Part shown: one piece after another, positions 23,739 to 26,295 of the stretch
How positions within the stretch are numbered: the stretch's first letter is position 1
Layout: every line of letters starts with the position of its first letter
Virus record (IMG/VR): IMGVR_UViG_3300008448_000538
Span: 1 to 26,295 of that record
DNA: 26,295 nucleotides
Reading direction: 5' to 3' (one strand)
Origin: a virus
Notes under the pieces: generated by a model
Seen by the model: the letters and a program-made list of their open reading frames with translations, nothing else
What the model was told of the DNA's origin: nothing
Databases searched by the model: none
Position numbers and translations under genes: made by a program

Positions 23739-23962
23739 AACAATAAAAAAGATAAAAGGAAGACAAATGTTAATTACTGTTATTAATCTTGTTTAATGTT
23801 TTTATTCTTGTTTATTGTTCCTTAAACGTAATGTATTACGATAGGTAGTAATGTATCACATCGGACCTATTACGATACAGCTGTTATAGAAAGAAAAATA
23901 ACAATAGTAACAATAACAACAGATAGTACCTATATTACTAGTACTTACCGTTACCACTGTAT
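23739..23962. repeat. AT-rich cluster of direct and inverted repeats, possible replication origin
   Basis: AACAATAAA (23739-23747) is inverted at 23811-23819, with extended A/T similarity inwards. TATTACGATA occurs twice (23834-23843, 23868-23877). GTAATGTAT occurs twice (23828-23836, 23848-23856). CGTAAT-GT-ATTACG (23827-23840) is a palindrome, and ATAGGT/ACCTAT (23841-23846, 23865-23870) an inverted pair. The surrounding sequence is much richer in A+T than the genes. The design resembles an origin with an unwinding element, but no defined initiator site is recognised. Confidence 0.4.
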
Positions 23963-23974
23963 TCACCAAAACGT

Positions 23975-24649
23975 ATGGCACCCGACATCAAACAACCATT
24001 CGAACAACCGTACCCCTCAAACGTTCGTCTGATCTGGATTACCCCAGCAGCAGAACACACCATTGAGTATTGTGCAAGAGTTAGTAACCCTAAGGGTCAG
24101 CAGACGCTGGACACAACAGGAAAGTTACTGAGGTATCTTGTTAATCATAATCATTGGTCCCCATTTGAGATGGCTTCCGCTTGCGTGGAAATAACCACAA
24201 CTCGGGACATCTCAGCACAGATCCTCCGACATAGAAGCTTTTCGTTTCAGGAGTTCAGTCAGAGATACGCGTCTACTGTTGATGGACTTGGGGGTCTGGA
24301 GATTCCGCATCTCCGCCGGCAAGACACGAAGAACCGTCAGGCTTCCCACGACGACCTTACTAGGGAGGAAACACAGGCGTTCTACCGCCGCATCTCTTCG
24401 TTGTTTGAGGATCTGGAACACCTCTACCAGGAAATGCTGTCCTCCGGCATTGCTAAGGAGTCAGCAAGGAAGATCCTTCCCATGAACAGTCCGACACGGC
24501 TGTATATGTCGGGGACCATTCGGTCGTGGATTCATTACCTTTCTGTGAGGCGAGAGGAAGGCACCCAGTTGGAGCATCGTGTCATTGCTAACCAGATCTA
24601 TCAAATCCTCAATAAGGAGATGCCGAACCTATGGGAAGTGATCAATTAG
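23975..24649 (+). CDS. thyX: Flavin-dependent thymidylate synthase
   Basis: 224 residues, a normal length. The ThyX signature RHRxxSxxxxSxRY is present as RHRSFSFQEFSQRY (residues 85-98). HWSPFEMASACVEIT (60-74) and the C-terminal SARKILPMNSPTRLYMSGTIRSW plus LSVRREEGTQLEHRVIA are also typical. The enzyme makes dTMP from dUMP with methylene-tetrahydrofolate, FAD and NADPH, and supplies thymidine for phage DNA synthesis. It is common in cyanobacteria and their phages. Its place right after the terminase, before the putative early region, is unusual for a nucleotide-metabolism gene, which in T7-like phages is normally in the early or middle region. The preceding AT-rich region may carry its promoter. 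The last 19 bases overlap the next gene. Confidence 0.95.
   Translation: MAPDIKQPFEQPYPSNVRLIWITPAAEHTIEYCARVSNPKGQQTLDTTGKLLRYLVNHNHWSPFEMASACVEITTTRDISAQILRHRSFSFQEFSQRYASTVDGLGGLEIPHLRRQDTKNRQASHDDLTREETQAFYRRISSLFEDLEHLYQEMLSSGIAKESARKILPMNSPTRLYMSGTIRSWIHYLSVRREEGTQLEHRVIANQIYQILNKEMPNLWEVIN
24614..24619 (+). promoter_or_regulatory. Shine-Dalgarno site for the 99-aa gene
   Basis: AAGGAG lies 11 bases before the ATG at 24631, inside the thyX coding sequence. It supports the overlapping start of the next gene. Spacing is at the long end of the normal range. Confidence 0.45.
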
Positions 24650-24930
24650 ATCTGAATGAGTTTCGGATCCTGTATCGGGGACTGAGCCAAAGGCTGCCGG
24701 ACTGGGCGGCCTTTTTGTTGCTTGGGTTATTGGTGTGGATTGAACAAAGAACAATCAAAGCAAGAATCAAGAACGAAGTTGATGAAGCTATTCAGGAATA
24801 TGAAAAGATTGACCCACCTACTGCTGTTGTGTCGCCTCCTGTTTATTCCGAATCGGGTAGTGACTTCTTTGACGAGATGCGTCTCACTGCCCCCTGGGCG
24901 GTCCAGGAAGACCCCTCCGACCCTCCGTAG
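24631..24930 (+). CDS. Small membrane protein, unknown function
   Basis: 99 residues; the start lies inside the end of thyX. A polar N-terminus is followed by a transmembrane helix (about 24-38, DWAAFLLLGLLVWIE), a charged amphipathic helix (39-60, RTIKARIKNEVDEAIQEYEK) and a Pro/Ser/acidic tail. One-helix proteins of this type with a Pro-rich tail occur among spanins and membrane-bound regulators, but no family can be named. It is co-transcribed with thyX and followed by a hairpin. The reading frame composition supports a real gene. Confidence 0.6.
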   Translation: MGSDQLDLNEFRILYRGLSQRLPDWAAFLLLGLLVWIEQRTIKARIKNEVDEAIQEYEKIDPPTAVVSPPVYSESGSDFFDEMRLTAPWAVQEDPSDPP

Positions 24931-24941
24931 GTGACATAGCA

Positions 24942-24973
24942 CCTCCGGCCTCTCGGAGGGCCCTTCTGGGGGC
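24942..24973 (+). terminator. Two GC-rich hairpins closing the thyX operon
   Basis: CCTCCG (24942-24947) pairs with CGGAGG (24954-24959), then GCCC (24960-24963) with GGGC (24970-24973). They begin 12 bases after the stop of the membrane protein gene. There is no clear T tract, so termination may be partial. Confidence 0.45.
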
Positions 24974-25092
24974 TTGTAGGCGTCACTCATGATTTTTGAC
25001 ACAAATTTCTGAAGTCCTTACGCCTGTGCGTGGCCGCCAGAATCCCCCCATGCCACCCCTCCCTGGTACAAATCAACTACCCCCGGCCCCAT

Positions 25093-25196
25093 CCTGTCCA
25101 AAACCGTGTCCAAACCGCTCTGGACAGGCCCAAATGCCTTGCCCTGGCTAGGTTGCGTCACTGTTCAATAGACAGATACGCAAGCATTTGGACAGG
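25093..25196. repeat. Four TGTCCA boxes in direct and inverted order
   Basis: TGTCCA is at 25095-25100 and 25107-25112; its complement TGGACA is at 25121-25126 and 25189-25194. The outer pair extends to a perfect 10-base inverted repeat (CCTGTCCAAA 25093-25102, TTTGGACAGG 25187-25196). A second inverted repeat, CCAAATGC/GCATTTGG, lies at 25130-25137 and 25184-25191, continued by TTGCGT/ACGCAA at 25153-25158 and 25178-25183. The boxes could be operator sites, or alternative pairing partners in a leader RNA. Confidence 0.55.
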
Positions 25197-25222
25197 GATA
25201 ACAGTACGGATGTACCAGGTGC

Positions 25223-25254
25223 TTACATGTAACGCGTGCGCGTGTGATACGCGT
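25223..25254. repeat. Palindromes upstream of the early region
   Basis: TTACATGTAA (25223-25232) is a perfect 10-base palindrome. ACGCGTG occurs at 25232-25238 and again at 25249-25255, so the palindromic ACGCGT copies can also pair with each other. TACTATTTACATAAAAT follows and could include a -10 element, but no suitable -35 is seen. Confidence 0.5.
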
Positions 25255-25280
25255 GTACTATTTACATAAAATCTGTGCCT

Positions 25281-25307
25281 TTCTCAATAAAGCTTCGTTG
25301 TTGAGAA
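25281..25307 (+). other. 7-bp hairpin in the early leader
   Basis: TTCTCAA (25281-25287) pairs with TTGAGAA (25301-25307) around a 13-base loop that contains AAGCTT. There is no T tract after it. Confidence 0.5.
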
Positions 25308-25394
25308 TGTTAAGAAATGTAGGTGATTCTCGGGCCTTGGGCCTGCCAGGCTGTAGGATCAGCTCCGAACCTTGAAAACCGAACAACCACAACC

Positions 25395-25562
25395 ACGTCG
25401 CGGGTTAGCACGGGTAGCCGGACGTAGTGTCTTTGTTCTTCATAATTATGCGGGCCAGGTATTGCATCAATCGCCCTAGCACGGCCAGCCGTGTCATGAC
25501 AGGAATGTTATGTCTCCCACTTCGCTAGTGGGCTAGGGTATTGCCTGACACTGAGTTAGGCA
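25395..25562 (+). ncRNA. Candidate structured leader RNA with cloverleaf-like fold
   Basis: Hairpin A: 25395-25399/25421-25425 with an inner stem 25403-25407/25415-25419. Cloverleaf-like fold: outer stem 25473-25479/25533-25539 (7 bp, one G-U) encloses three hairpins, 25480-25484/25489-25493, 25495-25500/25507-25512 and 25516-25521/25527-25532 (CCCACT, loop TCGCT). Hairpin B: 25542-25549/25555-25562 (8 bp, one G-U). The first early ATG is 16 bases later. The fold is not a working tRNA: the first arm has a 4-base loop without GG, the anticodon loop lacks T33 and no CCA is coded. It may be a processing or regulatory structure, like the RNase III sites of T7 early RNA. Confidence 0.4.
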
Positions 25563-25577
25563 CACATTAAAACAACA

Positions 25578-25763
25578 ATGACTGAGCATTGTCTCGCTGT
25601 TAATGTTGAAGTTTATCCTGATGAGTTTAAGCCTATCATGAAGGCTATTAAGTACGCTACTCTTTGTGATGATAAACGCTCTCTGTTTACGTCTAAAGAG
25701 TTAAGCACTCTGCATAGCTTTCTTGATGCGTTTAGTGATACCGCATTAAACTACGGTATCTGA
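25578..25763 (+). CDS. Small early protein, unknown function
   Basis: 61 residues from an ATG preceded by AAAACAACA, without a Shine-Dalgarno motif. It is helical and acidic (VYPDEFKPIMKAIKYATLCDD, SKELSTLHSFLDAFSD), with two Cys. It is not recognised. The small size, the wide spacing to its neighbours and the structured leader before it fit the host-takeover genes at the left end of T7-like genomes. Confidence 0.62.
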   Translation: MTEHCLAVNVEVYPDEFKPIMKAIKYATLCDDKRSLFTSKELSTLHSFLDAFSDTALNYGI

Positions 25764-25798
25764 ATTGTTTCATTCAATCCCCAATCTAATTAACTATC

Positions 25799-26050
25799 AT
25801 GGATGCTCTAACTAGCATGATTCCTGAACGCACCGACTACAATGGTTGGGCTAATTGGGCAACGTGGAATGTAGCCTTATGGTTACAGAATGATGAGAAT
25901 ATGTATAAGGTTGCTTGTCAATATGATCGTTATGATGCTCTAATCCCTAGGATTGAGAATCTATTTGGACAGATGACACCTGATGGTGCACGTTGGATGG
26001 ATGCAACTATCGACACTGATGCACTTGATGAGATGCTAATTGATCTTTGA
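25799..26050 (+). CDS. Small early protein with NGWANWATWNVALW motif
   Basis: 83 residues. After a short N-terminus comes DYNGWANWATWNVALWLQNDE (about residues 13-33), a motif I recall from small early proteins of cyanophages and some other phages (a family of unknown function, possibly the DUF7249 type). The rest is acidic and helical, ending in DTDALDEMLIDL. No enzyme or membrane motif. The motif makes this a reliable gene but gives no function. Confidence 0.75.
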   Translation: MDALTSMIPERTDYNGWANWATWNVALWLQNDENMYKVACQYDRYDALIPRIENLFGQMTPDGARWMDATIDTDALDEMLIDL

Positions 26051-26062
26051 TTGTTACACATT

Positions 26063-26106
26063 GGGCTGACTAATCACAGCCCTTTCTGTAACCTTTCAAG
26101 GGTTAC
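26063..26106 (+). terminator. Two hairpins between early genes
   Basis: GGGCTG (26063-26068) pairs with CAGCCC (26077-26082), followed by TTT. GTAACC (26088-26093) pairs with GGTTAC (26101-26106). They fill the gap between two early genes and could be a weak terminator or RNase processing sites. Confidence 0.5.
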
Positions 26107-26133
26107 CTAAACACACTACATTCTCTCACGATC

Positions 26134-26292
26134 ATGACTGAACTCAAATGGGTTTGCGTTGGTTATCATACCGACAGGAATATGAATGATGCGCTTGCAT
26201 ATATGCGCGACACTGCATTACAGGCTGAGCAGGTATGCAAAGAGCTGCATCCTAACTTTGAGATCTATTACATCAAACGAGTTGATGATTGA
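26134..26292 (+). CDS. 52-aa early protein, unknown function
   Basis: ATG at 26134 opens a complete frame of 52 residues ending with TGA at 26290-26292. It starts MTELKWVCVGYHTDRNMND, then ALAYMRDTALQAEQVCKEL, and ends IYYIKRVDD. It looks like a small alpha/beta protein: a beta strand (WVCVGY), a helix and a final strand (FEIYYIKRV). It is not recognised as a family. The composition is far from random and fits the small early genes before it. Confidence 0.6.
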   Translation: MTELKWVCVGYHTDRNMNDALAYMRDTALQAEQVCKELHPNFEIYYIKRVDD

Positions 26293-26295
26293 GTC

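Larger units (their letters stand above)
23409..23974. other. 566-base noncoding region between terminase and thyX
   Basis: No convincing gene is found on either strand. The first 300 bases are GC-rich and hold a close series of stem-loops and five runs of six G. The last 250 bases are AT-rich with direct and inverted repeats. In T7 the concatemer junction lies just past gene 19, so this region is a candidate for a genome end, packaging signal or replication origin. Confidence 0.7.
24931..25577. other. 647-base noncoding region between thyX operon and early genes
   Basis: No convincing gene on either strand. It holds a hairpin pair behind the thyX operon, a cluster of TGTCCA boxes in both orientations, a stretch of palindromes with ACGCGT and TTACATGTAA, and a strongly structured stretch just before the first early gene. 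This is the place where a T7-like phage has its left end, early host-type promoters and leader. No good sigma-70 promoter could be fixed; TTGACA at 24996-25001 lacks a matching -10 box. Confidence 0.65.

Noticed and set aside
24996-25001. TTGACA as the -35 box of an early promoter
   Set aside because: No acceptable -10 box at 16-18 bases downstream; not strong enough to list as a promoter.
25030-25269. Open frame of 79 residues in the region after thyX
   Set aside because: GTG start without ribosome site, sequence overlaps the TGTCCA boxes and palindromes, and the protein has no ordered pattern.
25473-25540. tRNA gene call for the cloverleaf-like fold
   Set aside because: The first arm has only a 4-base loop without GG, the anticodon loop has 6 or 8 bases and lacks T33, position A58 of the T-loop is C, and no CCA follows. 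It is reported only as a structured element.
1-26295. CRISPR arrays, insertion sequences, integrase or repressor genes
   Set aside because: None seen: no regularly spaced direct repeats of CRISPR type, no transposase or recombinase motifs, no lysogeny module. The window fits a lytic phage.

Overview
The window looks like the late (virion and packaging) half, plus the start of the early region, of a T7-like podovirus (Autographiviridae-type gene order). All convincing genes are on the + strand and tightly packed, often with 1-4 base stop/start overlaps. The order matches T7 genes 10-11-12-13-14-15-16-17-lysis-18-18.5-19. A cyanobacterial host is likely but not proven. The support is a flavin-dependent thymidylate synthase (ThyX), a C39-like peptidase in the lysis position, and several small proteins that resemble, from memory, ones recurring in cyanophages.

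Layout. 1-784 is the end of the major capsid gene, followed by a hairpin terminator where T7 has T-phi. 871-4430 holds tail tubular proteins A and B. 4434-12441 holds the internal core proteins: a gp13-like protein with an acetyltransferase-like look, a gp14-like protein, a gp15-like protein carrying two C-terminal wall hydrolases, and a very large gp16-like protein without the lysozyme domain that T7 gp16 has. 12442-15391 is the tail fibre module: a T7-type fibre base followed by accessory fibre proteins, two of them tandem paralogues. 15395-16290 is a lysis-like block: a small basic protein, a one-helix membrane protein and a C39-like peptidase. 16310-18949 holds small structural proteins and a 565-residue protein with about thirteen 22-residue repeats. 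18946-23408 is the packaging block: small terminase, a membrane/coiled-coil protein, a small basic protein, an HNH nuclease, an abundant-looking virion protein, two Lys/Ala-rich basic proteins and large terminase.

Downstream of terminase the character changes. 23409-23974 is noncoding. It begins with a series of closely spaced hairpins that favour a + strand RNA, with five G6 tracts, and ends in an AT-rich repeat cluster that could be an origin. ThyX and a small membrane protein follow (23975-24930). 24931-25577 is again noncoding, with TGTCCA-type inverted and direct repeats and a structured leader that includes a cloverleaf-like fold. From 25578 the small, widely spaced genes look like the start of the early region, so the genome ends, or the concatemer junction, probably lie between 23409 and 25577.

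The most unusual features are the two structured noncoding regions flanking thyX, the double-hydrolase gp15-like protein, the repeat protein, and the HNH gene between the terminase subunits. All functional calls come from reading motifs and gene order; no database search was possible.
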